A stretch of 64,000 bases of DNA from the NCBI GenBank assembly GCA_029959085.1, contig JARWIR010000061.1, positions 248,001 to 312,000 on the forward strand, read 5' to 3'. Under the pieces are notes generated by a model, which saw only the letters and a program-made list of their open reading frames with translations, did not search any database and was not told the DNA's origin. This DNA is from Nemophila menziesii (taxonomy: Eukaryota > Streptophyta > Magnoliopsida > Boraginales > Hydrophyllaceae). Made by a program: the position numbers and the translations under genes. Positions 22,607 to 33,756 of this stretch are shown here, one piece after another (the stretch's first letter is position 1; the number at the start of each line of letters is the position of its first letter).

Positions 22607-25600
22607 ATGCGAAGAAGGCTATTCAAGGATCTAGAGCCAACACCTCCGATCCTTAGTAATCCAGAATCGTTGATCAGACTTGCGAACAGAAGAAGAAGAG
22701 AACGAGAAGCTTTAGAAGTAGAAGAATTAAGTAACAGAATGGAGAATATCATTATTCAAGGTCAACAGAATGGACAAGGCCAGTTAGATGCAAATGGCCA
22801 ACCTTTAGCTCCAGGCGTTATTCCACAAGTTCAACCACAAAATCCTAATCCTCCAGTCCAGATAGTGATGAATCATGATCCGTGGTTTACTAATGGTCCT
22901 CCAGAAGTTCCATTCCGTGCTCCAGCTATAGGAGTAGGTGCTCCAGATATTAATGTTCCGCGTTTCCGCCCAGATTCGGGTATGTTAGCTCAGTTCCAGA
23001 ATTTTGGTAATTTTCGTGGTAGACCATCAGAAGATCCTCTTAGGGCAGTACAGAAATTCAAACAGATATGTGATTCTTATATCACACAAGGTGTTTCGAG
23101 AGAACAGATGTATTTTGCTGCTTTTAAGTTCTTTGTTACTGAGGGAGCAAGTGAATGGCACGATACGCAAGATCCTACGAAGATTACTAATTGGGATCAA
23201 TTAGAAGCCGCATTTTTCGACAGGTATTATCCGAGCAATATGAGGTTAGATGCTGAATTGGAGTTGACTAATTTTCGTCAAGAATACGATGAGACTGTGG
23301 GTAAGAGTTGGACTAGATTTCAGATGTGTTTGCGTAGAGTTCCAAATCATGGTTTTTCAGAATTACAGCAGTTAAAGATTTTTTATAGAGGCCTTGATGG
23401 AACTTCGAGAGAAAAGTTAGATACGTTATGTGGTGCAGGGTTCCTTCAAGTTCAACCAGCTCATGCCAAAATTATTTTAGAACGAACAGTTAAGAACGAA
23501 GTTGGTTGGAAATCAGTGAGAACACCAGTTCAGGGAGTGAATAATGTTGACATAGAAGAGAAATTTGCTACCTTTGAAACGAAGATTCAAAACACTTTGG
23601 AACAACAATTGAAGCAGCTTACTTTAGCTGTAAAAGAAGGATTTTCGGGTAAGAAAGTAGCTGTGCAAGCTGCACAAGAGGTTTATATGTGTTCAATTTG
23701 TAGAGTTGATGATCATGATGAAGAGAATTGTCCGAATAATCAAGAATCAGTGATGTTTATGTCCAACAGAGGTAATTTTAATTCGAGTGGTAATGGATAT
23801 CAACCTAACAGAAACCATCCTGGGTTTCAATATTCGAATCCTAATGGGGCAGCCAATCCTACATATGCGTATCAGCCGCGTCCCCAAGGTAATAACTATA
23901 ATCCTAGACCACAAAACAATTATCAAGGAGGACAGAATCAGAATACTTATGTACCAAGACAAGCTCCTCAGAATACTTACGATGAAACGCTAAACCAGAA
24001 AGCTTTACCTGCACATCCACAAGAAGGGGTACTCACCCTTCAGAAAACTGTTGAAAATTTGATTGCTCTACAAGCACAAGCGATGGAACGTCAGAACGCA
24101 GCAATAGAACGTCAGAACGCTGCAATAGAAAGACAAAATGCAGCTGAAGCAAATATGAAGATGTTCCAGAATCAGTTGAGTCAAATCAGTAAACAGCTCA
24201 ATCAACGTCCACAAGGACAACTTCCAAGCGATACAGAAAATCCAACACAACGTGAAGATTGCAAGGCTGTTACATTAAGAAGTGGTAAGAACCTCCTTCC
24301 ACCTCCTTTTCCCGTTATGAAAGAAAAAGAAGTTCCAAGAAAAGAAAAGGAAGTGGGTGAGAAAGAGAAAGAGAATGAGAAAGATAGTGAGGTTGAAGAG
24401 ATAGAAAGACCAAGAGAAATTCCGAAAAAGAGAGATGAAATTGTAAGCAATCGCCCTCCACCACCGTTTCCATCGCGAGTTCAGAAAAAGGGTGATATGG
24501 GTGATTTTCAGAAATTCTTCAATAGAGTGAGGGGTTTGAGTATTAATATTCCGTTACTTGAGGCGATTCGAGATATTCCTAAGTATACGAAGTTTTTAAA
24601 GAGGGCCCTCACTAACAAAAGGCCCTACTGTGATAATGAGATGATTGGCCTTCCTGAAGAGTGTAGTGCGATTTGTCAGAGTAAATTACCTCCGAAGTTA
24701 GTTGATCCGGGGAGTTTCACGATTCCCATATCGATTGGAGAAGAATGGAAGGGAAAGGCACTATGCGATTTGGGGGCAAGCATCAACTTGATGCCCAAGT
24801 CAGTCTTTGATAAGCTTAAAATTGGAAACGCAAGACCTACCTCTATGGTCTTGCAAATGGCGGACAGGTCTCTTGCTCATCCTGAAGGCCGTATTGAGGA
24901 TGTCCTTGTTAAGGCAGGTACACTTATATTTCCTGTTGATTTCGTAATTCTTGAATACAATGCAGATAGAAATGTCCCCATTATTTTGGGTAGACCCTTC
25001 CTAGCTACAGGGAGGACATTGATCGATGTAGAGAATGGCGAATTGACAATGAGGATACAAGATGAGGAAGTGAAATTCAATGTATTTCGAGCCATGAAAT
25101 TCCCAGATTCTCAGGAAGATTGCTTCAGAATGGATGTAGTAGAGCAAGCATCGCAAGAGGTATTTAATTGTTTAAATTTTGATGATATCTTGCAGGCTGC
25201 TTTGACATTAGATTCACCTGAGATGATGGAGGAGCTTACAGAAACAGTGGCAGCTCTCAATTCTGAAAATCCGAAATATAGGCGTCTTGCCTATGAACCT
25301 GTGAGAGAACCAGGGGAGATTATTCCTAAAAAGAAACCTTCAATTGAATCCCCTCCGGAGCTGGAAGAAAAACCATTGCCAGCACACTTGAGGTATGCTT
25401 ATTTGGGTACTAATGAAACTCTACCTGTTATTGTTTCAGCCAATTTAACAGGTCCTCAAGAAGATAAACTGTTGCGTGTGTTAAGAGCCAACAAAGAAGC
25501 AATAGGTTGGACAATTGCTGACATCAAAGGCATTAGTCCATCCTATTGTCAACACAAAATCATACTAGAAGATGTTAATGCACGCTCAGTTGAAGGTCAG

Positions 25601-28282
25601 AGAAGATTAATGCCAGCCATGAAGGATGTGGTGAAGAAGGAGGTGATTAAGCTTTTAGATGCGGGGATTATCTATCCCATTTCGAGTAGTGAATGGGTGA
25701 GCCCAGTTCAGTGTGTACCAAAGAAGGGAGGAATAACAACAATTCTTAATGATAAAAATGAGGCGATTCCTTCAAGAACGGTAGTTGGATGGAGAGTTTG
25801 CATGGATTACAGAAAGCTGAACAAGGCCACCAGAAAAGATCATTTCCCTTTACCCTTCATCGATCAAATGTTAGATAAACTAGCCGGAAGAGAGTACTAT
25901 TGCTTCTTGGATGGTTACTCTGGGTACAATCAGATTTACGTGGCTCCAGAAGATCAACATAAGACTACCTTTACATGTCCATTTGGTACTTTTGCATATC
26001 GCAGAATGCCATTTGGGTTGTGTAATGCTCCCGCTACTTTTCAAAGGTGTATGATGGCTATCTTCTGGGACATGATAGATAATTTCCTTGAAGTGTTTAT
26101 GGACGATTTCTCCGTGTTTGGTGATGATTTTGATATATGTTTAGATAACTTGGAGAAAGTGTTAGTGAGATGCAAGGAAACAGATTTGGTGCTCAACTGG
26201 GAGAAGTGTCATTTCATGGTTCGCGAAGGTATTGTTCTGGGTCACAAAGTTTCGAGTGCTGGTTTAGAGGTTGATAGAGCAAAGATAGAGGTAATTAAAA
26301 CTCTTCCCCCTCCTGTTTCTGTTAAAGGGGTAAGGAGTTTTCTTGGCCATGCTGGCTTTTATAGGCGTTTTATTAAGGATTTTTCTAAGATTGCTAAACC
26401 ATTATGCAACTTACTCGAAAAGGATTGCAAATTCCTTTTTGATGAAGCTTGTTTAACGGCCTTCAAAGCAATCAAAGAAAAGCTTATTTCTGCTCCTATA
26501 GTGTTACCTCCAGATTGGAATTTACCGTTTGAGGTTATGTGTGATGCGAGTGATTTGTGTATGGGAGCTGTATTAGGACAAAGAAAAGAGAAGGTTTTTC
26601 ATTCGATTTACTATGCTAGTAAAACTTTTAGTGGTGCTCAGATTAATTACACAGTTACAGAAAAAGAGTTGCTAGCAGTTGTCTATTCGTTTGATAAATT
26701 TCGCTCCTATCTTCTTGGAGCAAAAGTTATTGTTTATACAGATCATTCCGCGATCAGATTTCTTATGGAGAAGAAAGATGCGAAACCAAGGTTAATCAGA
26801 TGGGTGTTATTGCTTCAAGAGTTTGATTTAGAGATCAAAGATAGAAAGGGTTGTGAGAATCAGGTTGCAGATCATCTATCGCGTTTAGAGGGTTCAGAGA
26901 TGAATAGTGGTACTGAAGCAGTTAGAGAAGAGTTTCCTGATGAGAATTTGTTCGTTGTTCGAGATTATGAAGCTCCGTGGTATGCAGATATAGCTAATTT
27001 AGTGGTGAGTGGTGTTTTCCCTGAAGGTTCTACCTATCAAGAAAGAAAGAGATTAGCTCATCGTGCTAGACAGTTCTTTTGGGAGGATCCTTTCCTCTAC
27101 AAAGTTTGTGCTGATCAAATGATACGAAGATGTGTAGCGAGGGAAGAAACACAAGCCATTATAGCTGGGTGCCATGATTCATTATATGGAGGACATTTTA
27201 AGGGAGATAGAACTGCTGCTAAGGTATTCCAATCAGGTTTTTACTGGCCTTCTGTTATTAAAGATTGTCATGAATATGTCAAGAGATGTTCGAGATGCCA
27301 GTTTACCGGAAACATATCCAAGAGGGATGAGATGCCACGTACTAATGTATTAGAGGTTGAGATATTCGATGTTTGGGGCATAGACTTCATGGGTCCCTTC
27401 GTTCCTTCAAATGGTAACCTTTATATACTATTAGCTGTTGATTACGTTTCTAAGTGGGTAGAAGCGGTGGCTTTACCTACCAACGATTCACGAGTGGTGA
27501 TTAAGTTCTTAAAATCACATATTTTCACTAGACATGGCACACCTAGAGTGATTATTAGCGATGGAGGATCTCATTTCGTTAATAAATATCTGAAGACCGT
27601 TCTAGAGAAATATGGAGTTAGACACCGTGTATCTACTGCATACCATCCACAATCCAATGGTCAAGCTGAAGTTTCGAACCGTGAAGTCAAGTCAATCCTA
27701 GAGAAAACCGTTGGTCCTACAAGAAAAGATTGGTCAATGAAGTTAGATGATGCATTGTGGGCCTATCGTACTGCGTTTAAGACTCCCGTTGGTGCATCTC
27801 CCTATCGAATGGTGTATGGTAAGGCTTGTCACTTACCTTTAGAGCTTGAAATGGGTGCCTATTGGGCAATTGCGCAGTTGAACTTAGATCCTATCTTAGC
27901 CGGAAAGAATCGTATGATGAAGCTTAATGAACTTGACGAATTCCGATTGCATGCTTATGAAAATGCTAAACTTTACAAAGAAAATACAAAGAAATGGCAT
28001 GACAATCGGATTCGTCCAAAGAACTTTGAAGTGGGGCAAAAAGTATTAAAGTATAATTCAAAGTTCAGCAATTTTCCGGGTAAGTTAAGATCTAAGTGGT
28101 CAGGTCCATACATAGTGACCAAAGTTACACCTCATGGGGCGATAGAAATAGAACACCCGCTAGAGAACCGTACCTTTATGGTTAACGGTCACAGATTAAA
28201 GATACACCATGGAGGTGAAGATACCAATCGCTCGGAAGATCCACATCCCGGGGAGGTCATGTATCTCCTCGAGAATCCTTAG
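22607..28282 (+). CDS. Element 2 gag-pol polyprotein, 1,891 aa, intact
   Basis: A single frame covers Gag and Pol, as is usual for the Athila lineage. Order: Gag capsid-like domain (about residues 130-290); CX2CX4HX4C zinc knuckle starting at C362; three copies of a short ERQNAA repeat (about 490-515), probably helical; a charged linker; aspartic protease with DLGAS at D721; RT with a FMDD box (D1166, D1167); RNase H with CDASD (D1313) and KELLAVV; integrase with an HHCC zinc region (about 1520-1560) and a DD35E triad at D1593, D1652 and E1688. No chromodomain is seen at the C-terminus. The first ATG after the PBS was chosen; Element 1 has its start at the same place. All catalytic residues that can be read are present, so it is probably functional. 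Gag assembles cytoplasmic particles; Pol copies RNA to DNA and integrates it. Confidence 0.95.
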   Translation: MRRRLFKDLEPTPPILSNPESLIRLANRRRREREALEVEELSNRMENIIIQGQQNGQGQLDANGQPLAPGVIPQVQPQNPNPPVQIVMNHDPWFTNGPPEVPFRAPAIGVGAPDINVPRFRPDSGMLAQFQNFGNFRGRPSEDPLRAVQKFKQICDSYITQGVSREQMYFAAFKFFVTEGASEWHDTQDPTKITNWDQLEAAFFDRYYPSNMRLDAELELTNFRQEYDETVGKSWTRFQMCLRRVPNHGFSELQQLKIFYRGLDGTSREKLDTLCGAGFLQVQPAHAKIILERTVKNEVGWKSVRTPVQGVNNVDIEEKFATFETKIQNTLEQQLKQLTLAVKEGFSGKKVAVQAAQEVYMCSICRVDDHDEENCPNNQESVMFMSNRGNFNSSGNGYQPNRNHPGFQYSNPNGAANPTYAYQPRPQGNNYNPRPQNNYQGGQNQNTYVPRQAPQNTYDETLNQKALPAHPQEGVLTLQKTVENLIALQAQAMERQNAAIERQNAAIERQNAAEANMKMFQNQLSQISKQLNQRPQGQLPSDTENPTQREDCKAVTLRSGKNLLPPPFPVMKEKEVPRKEKEVGEKEKENEKDSEVEEIERPREIPKKRDEIVSNRPPPPFPSRVQKKGDMGDFQKFFNRVRGLSINIPLLEAIRDIPKYTKFLKRALTNKRPYCDNEMIGLPEECSAICQSKLPPKLVDPGSFTIPISIGEEWKGKALCDLGASINLMPKSVFDKLKIGNARPTSMVLQMADRSLAHPEGRIEDVLVKAGTLIFPVDFVILEYNADRNVPIILGRPFLATGRTLIDVENGELTMRIQDEEVKFNVFRAMKFPDSQEDCFRMDVVEQASQEVFNCLNFDDILQAALTLDSPEMMEELTETVAALNSENPKYRRLAYEPVREPGEIIPKKKPSIESPPELEEKPLPAHLRYAYLGTNETLPVIVSANLTGPQEDKLLRVLRANKEAIGWTIADIKGISPSYCQHKIILEDVNARSVEGQRRLMPAMKDVVKKEVIKLLDAGIIYPISSSEWVSPVQCVPKKGGITTILNDKNEAIPSRTVVGWRVCMDYRKLNKATRKDHFPLPFIDQMLDKLAGREYYCFLDGYSGYNQIYVAPEDQHKTTFTCPFGTFAYRRMPFGLCNAPATFQRCMMAIFWDMIDNFLEVFMDDFSVFGDDFDICLDNLEKVLVRCKETDLVLNWEKCHFMVREGIVLGHKVSSAGLEVDRAKIEVIKTLPPPVSVKGVRSFLGHAGFYRRFIKDFSKIAKPLCNLLEKDCKFLFDEACLTAFKAIKEKLISAPIVLPPDWNLPFEVMCDASDLCMGAVLGQRKEKVFHSIYYASKTFSGAQINYTVTEKELLAVVYSFDKFRSYLLGAKVIVYTDHSAIRFLMEKKDAKPRLIRWVLLLQEFDLEIKDRKGCENQVADHLSRLEGSEMNSGTEAVREEFPDENLFVVRDYEAPWYADIANLVVSGVFPEGSTYQERKRLAHRARQFFWEDPFLYKVCADQMIRRCVAREETQAIIAGCHDSLYGGHFKGDRTAAKVFQSGFYWPSVIKDCHEYVKRCSRCQFTGNISKRDEMPRTNVLEVEIFDVWGIDFMGPFVPSNGNLYILLAVDYVSKWVEAVALPTNDSRVVIKFLKSHIFTRHGTPRVIISDGGSHFVNKYLKTVLEKYGVRHRVSTAYHPQSNGQAEVSNREVKSILEKTVGPTRKDWSMKLDDALWAYRTAFKTPVGASPYRMVYGKACHLPLELEMGAYWAIAQLNLDPILAGKNRMMKLNELDEFRLHAYENAKLYKENTKKWHDNRIRPKNFEVGQKVLKYNSKFSNFPGKLRSKWSGPYIVTKVTPHGAIEIEHPLENRTFMVNGHRLKIHHGGEDTNRSEDPHPGEVMYLLENP

Positions 28283-28290
28283 AAGCGTGA

Positions 28291-28328
28291 GGTAACCCGT
28301 CGAGCTTAACGACGTTAAACAAAAGCCA
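28291..28328 (+). other. Conserved 38-nt block after the pol stop, Element 2
   Basis: It starts 8 bases after the gag-pol stop and is identical to 13579-13616 in Element 1. The core is TTAACGACGTTAA. Role unknown; a splice-related or RNA-structure role is possible but not shown. Confidence 0.8.
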
Positions 28329-28517
28329 ATTACTTGTATATTAGCTGAGTTTTTCTATTTTTGCAATTTAGATTAGTTTGATTTTCGTAATTTTATTGTT
28401 TTTATTAAGAAATGAGGAAGGGTAGTTGTTTTTGATGATTTCAGGGGTAAAAAGGACTTGAGTTTGGGGTCGATTTGGCGAAAACAGAAGAAAAAGAGGT
28501 TGGATGTCCAGGAGAAA

Positions 28518-28858
28518 CCGGGAACCCGCATTCCACAGAACCGGGTACCCGGTTTTGGTGCTGTAATTTCTGAAATTCCCTGACCCAGCGTCTTGGTGGC
28601 TTGCGTTTTCGTGCGTTTTCATTCGCGCCATCGACACAAATCCGGGTACCCGCATTTGGCAGAACCGGGTACCCGGTTTCGGAGCTGCTGTTGGTGAAAT
28701 TTTCTGGTCCAGCGTTTCAGGGTGCTGCGTTTTGGCGCGTTTTCATTCGCGCCATCGAGAAAATCCGGGAACCCGCATTCCACAGAACCGGGTACCCGGT
28801 TTCGACGAGCAAAATCCCTGACCCAGCGTCTTGGGGTCCAGCGTTTTGGTGCGTTTTC

Positions 28859-28890
<32 letters not shown>

Positions 28891-28963
28891 TCCACAATTA
28901 TTTTTCCGCGCCGTCACAGCGACGCGGAACCGGGGACCCGGTTTTCCAAATCCGGGAACCCGG
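28518..28963 (+). repeat. Tandem array of paired palindromes (CCGGGTACCCGG), Element 2
   Basis: Pairs start at 28518/28541, 28642/28665, 28765/28788 and 28930/28952, so partners are 22-23 bp apart and the first three pairs recur every 123-124 bp. The first member is often CCGGGAACCCG and the second CCGGGTACCCGG. A further pair sits far downstream at 31510/31532. Interleaved are GCGTTTT-rich copies including CATTCGCGCCATCGA. A run of 29 A (28859-28887) breaks the array between pairs three and four. Confidence 0.88.
28859..28887 (+). repeat. Poly-A run inside Element 2
   Basis: 29 consecutive A, inside the palindrome array. It may be slippage-generated. A second, interrupted A-rich run lies at 31439-31473. 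Confidence 0.9.
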
Positions 28964-29357
28964 TTTGAAAGCTGTGAGAGGCGGTTTTGGGTATTTTAAC
29001 CTAGTTTTCTTAGCCTCTTTTGCAAGTTTTTACCTAAAACGCACCAATAGCCTCCCCACCTACGAAATTCATCTACCAAAACACTATATATCATCAAATC
29101 CTACCCTCTTTCACCACAAAAACATAAGATCAACTCACCTCCTCTCCAAAATAACATCAAATCCTTAGTTTTTCCCAAGATTCTTCTTCATCAAATCCTA
29201 AACTAAAACCCAATTCTTTCTTCTCCCACTCAAATTAATCAAGACCCATCTCATATTCACCCTAGTTCTTCAATTCCTAAGCCTCAAAACATCAAAATTC
29301 TAAACTTTTTCTCTAAGTTTTTCATTATTTGAAGTTTTGAGTTTGGGGTGAAAAGAG

Positions 29358-30674
29358 ATGACTAACAGAACCGGTGATTTTCGAAGAACTGCTCCTAGAA
29401 GAAAGACCACCATTGGTGGTTCACAAGAACAAGCTATTGAGATTCCTGATTCGCGTCCTAAACGAAAAATTAACGAAGTTAAGCTTGATTCTAACAGAAA
29501 AGAAATCACAGGTCTAAAGAGGAGATTGATTGATGAGATTGAAAGTGAGATGGAACCAGAAGAGGAAATTGCGAAGACCATTGAGAAGGAAACTGAACAA
29601 GAGATTCCGGAAGCAACTGTTCAAAAACCCCCGCGTATGAAGATGTGGGCCCACAAACCTAAGAGGGTTTACACTTGTTGGAATACTCAGGTTCGTGAAA
29701 GACTTGAATTTTTGAAATTTGGTGAGGAGACGAATTTTCCTAAGGGTATTATGAGTAGTGATTACAAGGAATATGCTGTGACATGTGCTAAGTTTGGTTG
29801 GAAAGAGTTACAAGAAAGGAAGCTTGAGTTTATTCCTACTTTTGTGCGAGAATTTTACGAAGGTTTAGCTACCTCACATGATGCCATTGATATCCGCAAA
29901 AAGGTAGTTCCTTTCTCTATTGAACGTATTCGGAAATCATTGAAACTACCCAATTTTTCTGGAACATGCCCCTTCCAAGAAACTCTTAATGACCCTTCTT
30001 TTGATTTTGAGTCCCTTTGGGGGACCGTGCTTGTTAATGGGACTAGCCCAATTCCTGAAGGTGAAAGGTATCCTGGACAGTTTTACAGCAGTAGTTTGAC
30101 ACCTCGTGCTAAGGTTTGGTCTCGTTTCATAATACCCACTTTCTTTGGTATTAAACACACTTCCGAGTTGAAGAAAGAGCACATATTTGTTATTAAGTGT
30201 ATTTTGGAGGAGAAACCATTTGATGTTGCTAAGATCATTTATGATACAATCATGGAGTTCGCGAAATCACCAATGAAACAACAAAATCTGAAGTTTCCTT
30301 GTACTATTACTCAGTTGTGTTTAGACGCAAAGATTCCGCGTAAGGACGCAGATATTGATACTGTTTTAGTTGGTGTGAGTATAGCTTTGAGCACAATCAA
30401 GAACATCCATGAAGAAGCAACACGAGCTACAAGAAGTCCAAGAACTCCTCAATCAAAGAAAGCGAAAACTGTACCTGAGTTGGAAGCGAAGATTCAGGTG
30501 TTGGAAGAGAATCAGGAGAGGATGATTGCTACCTTGGGAAACGTTACAAAAGAATTGGACCTGCTTCGAAATTTAATCCTAGGCGTAAATACACTTCAAA
30601 ACGCGATTTATGATGCTGTTACGCGAGATAAAGGTCCGGAACGCAACACCGATAACCAGCCTCGCGCTGGTTAA
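29358..30674 (+). CDS. Downstream ORF of Element 2, 438 aa, plant-transposon-protein domain
   Basis: It occupies the place of the env-like ORF of Athila elements. A basic/acidic N-terminus begins MTNR and includes KR-rich stretches that could serve nuclear import. Residues about 105-335 resemble the putative plant transposon protein domain found in Athila-type ORFs: an FYEGL motif, then FSIERI, a W-containing middle, and FPCTITQLC. A C-terminal stretch (about 375-410) has heptad-like Leu/Ile/Val spacing suggesting a coiled coil. No signal peptide or membrane segment is visible, so an envelope role is not supported. The start lies 8 bases after a polypurine-like motif; expression could need splicing or an internal promoter, neither shown. 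It is intact, like gag-pol, which suggests it is kept by selection on the family. Confidence 0.75.
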   Translation: MTNRTGDFRRTAPRRKTTIGGSQEQAIEIPDSRPKRKINEVKLDSNRKEITGLKRRLIDEIESEMEPEEEIAKTIEKETEQEIPEATVQKPPRMKMWAHKPKRVYTCWNTQVRERLEFLKFGEETNFPKGIMSSDYKEYAVTCAKFGWKELQERKLEFIPTFVREFYEGLATSHDAIDIRKKVVPFSIERIRKSLKLPNFSGTCPFQETLNDPSFDFESLWGTVLVNGTSPIPEGERYPGQFYSSSLTPRAKVWSRFIIPTFFGIKHTSELKKEHIFVIKCILEEKPFDVAKIIYDTIMEFAKSPMKQQNLKFPCTITQLCLDAKIPRKDADIDTVLVGVSIALSTIKNIHEEATRATRSPRTPQSKKAKTVPELEAKIQVLEENQERMIATLGNVTKELDLLRNLILGVNTLQNAIYDAVTRDKGPERNTDNQPRAG

Positions 30675-31444
30675 GATACGTTTTCTAAACTTTCCTCTTA
30701 GTGTATATTAGTTTAAATGCTTTATTGAGTCTTTTCGAGTCGTGGGGACACGACTCATTTTTGAGTTTGGGGTGGGGTTCGTTGCCTCGTTGCCTCATCC
30801 CAGTTTTTTATGTGTTATTTGCTTTATTTGCTTTCAATAAAAGAATTTTCGGAGTTGCGTTTGACTATAGAAATTTTTAAATATCCCTTTAAGCATACTT
30901 TTGATAAATCTATGATAGTAAATAGTGGACTTTAGGGATTGATATAAAACGCACTTACAATTGCATGCGAACATAGGTAATTGATAGGAAAAATTAATGA
31001 ACAATGCAAATGAAGTAAGCTTGTACTCAAGGAATATGTTTGGTGTGTAGAACGTGAAATCCTAATTAGTAGAGAACCCACCTAGATATGAACTAAAGAC
31101 AAGCTATGTACTTAGGAAAATGATAGGGGCAGTTCTTTGTTAGCCATTTGTGCCTTTTTAGCCTTCTATCCCTTTATTAATTATTATCCTTCTTAGCCCA
31201 CTTTGAGCCTTTAGCCTTTTCTTTGAAGCCACGATATAAGCCATTATCCCTTAGATTATTAGGCATGACCATATGACCCGCACTTGAATCACAATCCTGA
31301 GACATGTCTCGAGCTTGAGTTTGGGGTGGTGGGACCACATATGGGGACTTTAATGGGTTGGGATTGATGTGCTTTGTATTGTAGCACAATTGCAGATGAT
31401 ATATACTTGTAACCCTTTGCCGGGAATGTAGAAAAGTGAAAAAG

Positions 31445-31476
<32 letters not shown>

Positions 31477-32175
31477 GATGAAAAATTTTGAAAAATCATA
31501 CAGTAGGATCCGGGAACCCGATTTCCAAAATCCGGGTACCCGGTTTTCCTCTGTACAAAAAAAAAAGAAAAAGAGAAAAGAAAAGAAAAAGAAAAATATG
31601 AAAGAATAAAACAGCCGGCAAAGTGGAATTCTTCTGAAAATCATCTAGTTTATAGTGGGTAGACATGGGACGCTAAATTGTTGCGTAATGGGTGAGTGAG
31701 AACATCTTTTTGAGCGTTAACTCAAGCTCGAGGACAATGTTGATGGTAAGTGAGGAGAGAGCCAAAAGCTCACTTCAAATTTACCAAATATACATCCATA
31801 CCCGTCCTTAAGCCAATATTATAACCGTAAAGACCTCGTGATTCCTAAGTGCATAGTGAATTTATGATTCTGTTGATAGGGAATAGAATAGGTGGAGCGT
31901 TCAAAGCGATTTAGGATTAATGACCACCCTATAGCCATCATACAGAGATGAGTACAAGTGTAACCTTCAAGCATTGCGACTTTAATTTTATGATTGAGAT
32001 TATTTATGTTTGATGTTGCATGATTAGTGTATGTAGATGTTAATTTTTAAAGTTTGCTATATGAGATTTATCTTAGGAATTGCTTTAGGGTTTATTTGCT
32101 AGCTTCTATGTGTTTATACGTTTGCTTCTACCCCTCGTTTTATTTTGTTTTGCTTTGTCGGGACGACAAAGGTTT
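30675..32175 (+). other. Non-coding 3' region of Element 2
   Basis: No gene on the plus strand. It contains the hairpin at 30737-30756, two polypurine-like motifs, an isolated palindrome pair (31510-31543), A-rich runs, and blocks conserved with 14994-16469 of Element 1. A minus-strand open frame (31177-31644) is not supported. Confidence 0.65.
30737..30756 (+). other. Perfect hairpin after the downstream ORF, Element 2
   Basis: GAGTCGTGGGGACACGACTC, an 8-bp stem with GGGA loop, identical to 15054-15073, while the ORFs upstream of the two copies are unrelated over most of their length. Confidence 0.78.
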
Positions 32176-32188
32176 GAGTTGGGGGTCT
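32176..32188 (+). other. Polypurine tract of Element 2
   Basis: GAGTTGGGGGTCT abuts the 3' LTR. The plus-strand primer in reverse transcription would be cut here. Confidence 0.68.
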
Positions 32189-33751
32189 TGATGTCTCCCT
32201 AATTGTTCTTATTTTAGACCCTTAGGAGACATCATTTTTGGTGTTTATTTAATTAATTCGATAGACTTTTGAATGAAATATGCAATAATTCGGATTTCCC
32301 TTTTTATTTCTAGCATTTTTGAATTATTAAACTTTTGCGCGTAATATTGGTATTTTTAGTGTAAAGTTTACAGGTTCTTAGATATTAGCTAGGAAAGGAA
32401 TCCGAAGATAAAGTCAAAGATCAAAAGATAGAGTCAAGACTTGAAGAGAAATCCCAAAGATTTTATTTTAGAGCTGAAAATCCATTTTCCAGGCCCTTGA
32501 TTGCTGTTTTCGAGGTACTTAAGAGCTGATTGAGCCGCTGACCTTTGAAGAGAAAACATTCCTTATCGAAGTACGGAACTTTAGCAACTGGAATGAGGTC
32601 AATCGGAGTTGTAACGCATCGGGAAAAGCAGTTTTAGTGGAGGCCTGTCATCAGTTACGGGATTTTGGGCTTAAAGAGTGGGCTTGGACATTTAATTAGG
32701 CTTTTAATTTCTGGTCCAAGCCCTAATCCGTTTTTCTTATTATAAAAGGAGGTCTGGACTTCTATTTTACATACAATTCACTTTCCACAAGATTAAAAAC
32801 ACCAGAGAAGCTACAGCAGGAAGAAAGGAGAAGCTACAAGAGCTGGAGTGGGTCTATAGCTCCGTTCGTAGTCATTCTTATTCCGAAAATTAGGTTTTTC
32901 TTTTATTTTAATTTTGTAACGAATATGAATTCCATTTCTTTTTATTTAGTTTTTAATTTTAATATGAGCTAAATTTCCATTAGTGCTTGAGAACAAAACA
33001 ATGGGTGAATCTTGATTTTATTATTATAACGAATGTTGAATTTGGGTTTTTATTGAATTAAATTAAATTAGGGCTTTTACTCTTTTCGACAATTTGTGAA
33101 TGTTTACTGATTTTAGAGTCGCGAACTAAAATTAGGTATTAGTATCTAAGCTATTCCATATATGTGGCGTATGGATCATCCTGACGGGGGGTTTAGGTAC
33201 AGAAATAATTGTTCAATCTAGGATAAAAACTATTGATTCTGACGAACTTAGTTAATCCTAGGGCCAATGTGGTAATAAATCTTAATCATCCAACGGTGGA
33301 TCATATTTACCCTGACGGGACTAGTGACACTTTAGGATCGCCTTATAGTCCACCCTGACGGGGGTATAAGGATATTAGAATCCCGACCATTGTAATTGAC
33401 TGATTTAACCCTTAAACAACATAAGTTAGAAAGTAAAATTAGGAAGATCCTTGCGTTCTCAAGTACTACATCTCATATTGCGTTTTTACTCATTTTATTT
33501 GCGTCTTAGCTTCTACTTGCATTTAATTATTTGTCTTTTATTCATTAGCTTTAATAAACAAAACCAAAACAAACAATTTATCCTCTTTCATTTTCATAAG
33601 TGCATCAATCGCTATTTGCATAAACATTGTGATCAACCATCCGTCCTTGGAACGAATCTGATTATCAGAATTACTACTTGGGACAACCGTACACTTGCGG
33701 TTGTGGTTCGATTATTATTTGCATTTATTTAGAACACACAAAGGACCACCA
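32189..33751 (+). repeat. Element 2 3' LTR
   Basis: Same length as the 5' LTR (1,563 bp) and no difference found when the two were read side by side at a constant offset of 11,279. Followed by the CAAGA target duplication. Confidence 0.95.
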
Positions 33752-33756
33752 CAAGA

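Larger units (their letters stand above)
28460..31327 (+). other. Four internal polypurine-tract-like motifs of Element 2
   Basis: GAGTTTGGGGT at 28460-28470, 29339-29349, 30763-30773 and 31317-31327. The second ends 8 bases before the ATG of the downstream ORF. The fifth copy is the true tract (32176), where one T is a G. Confidence 0.78.
20910..33751 (+). mobile_element. Element 2: intact, young Athila-like Ty3/gypsy retrotransposon
   Basis: It has two 1,563-bp LTRs without a visible difference, a 5-bp target duplication CAAGA (20905-20909 and 33752-33756), a PBS, an uninterrupted gag-pol, a second ORF and a polypurine tract. Every part needed for retrotransposition is present. It sits in ORF1 of LINE-B. 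Total length is 12.84 kb. This looks like a recent insertion that may still be mobile. Confidence 0.95.

Noticed and set aside
28601..29168. Open frames through the Element 2 palindrome array and poly-A run
   Set aside because: They include poly-Lys or poly-Phe from the A run and repeat translation; no conserved protein.
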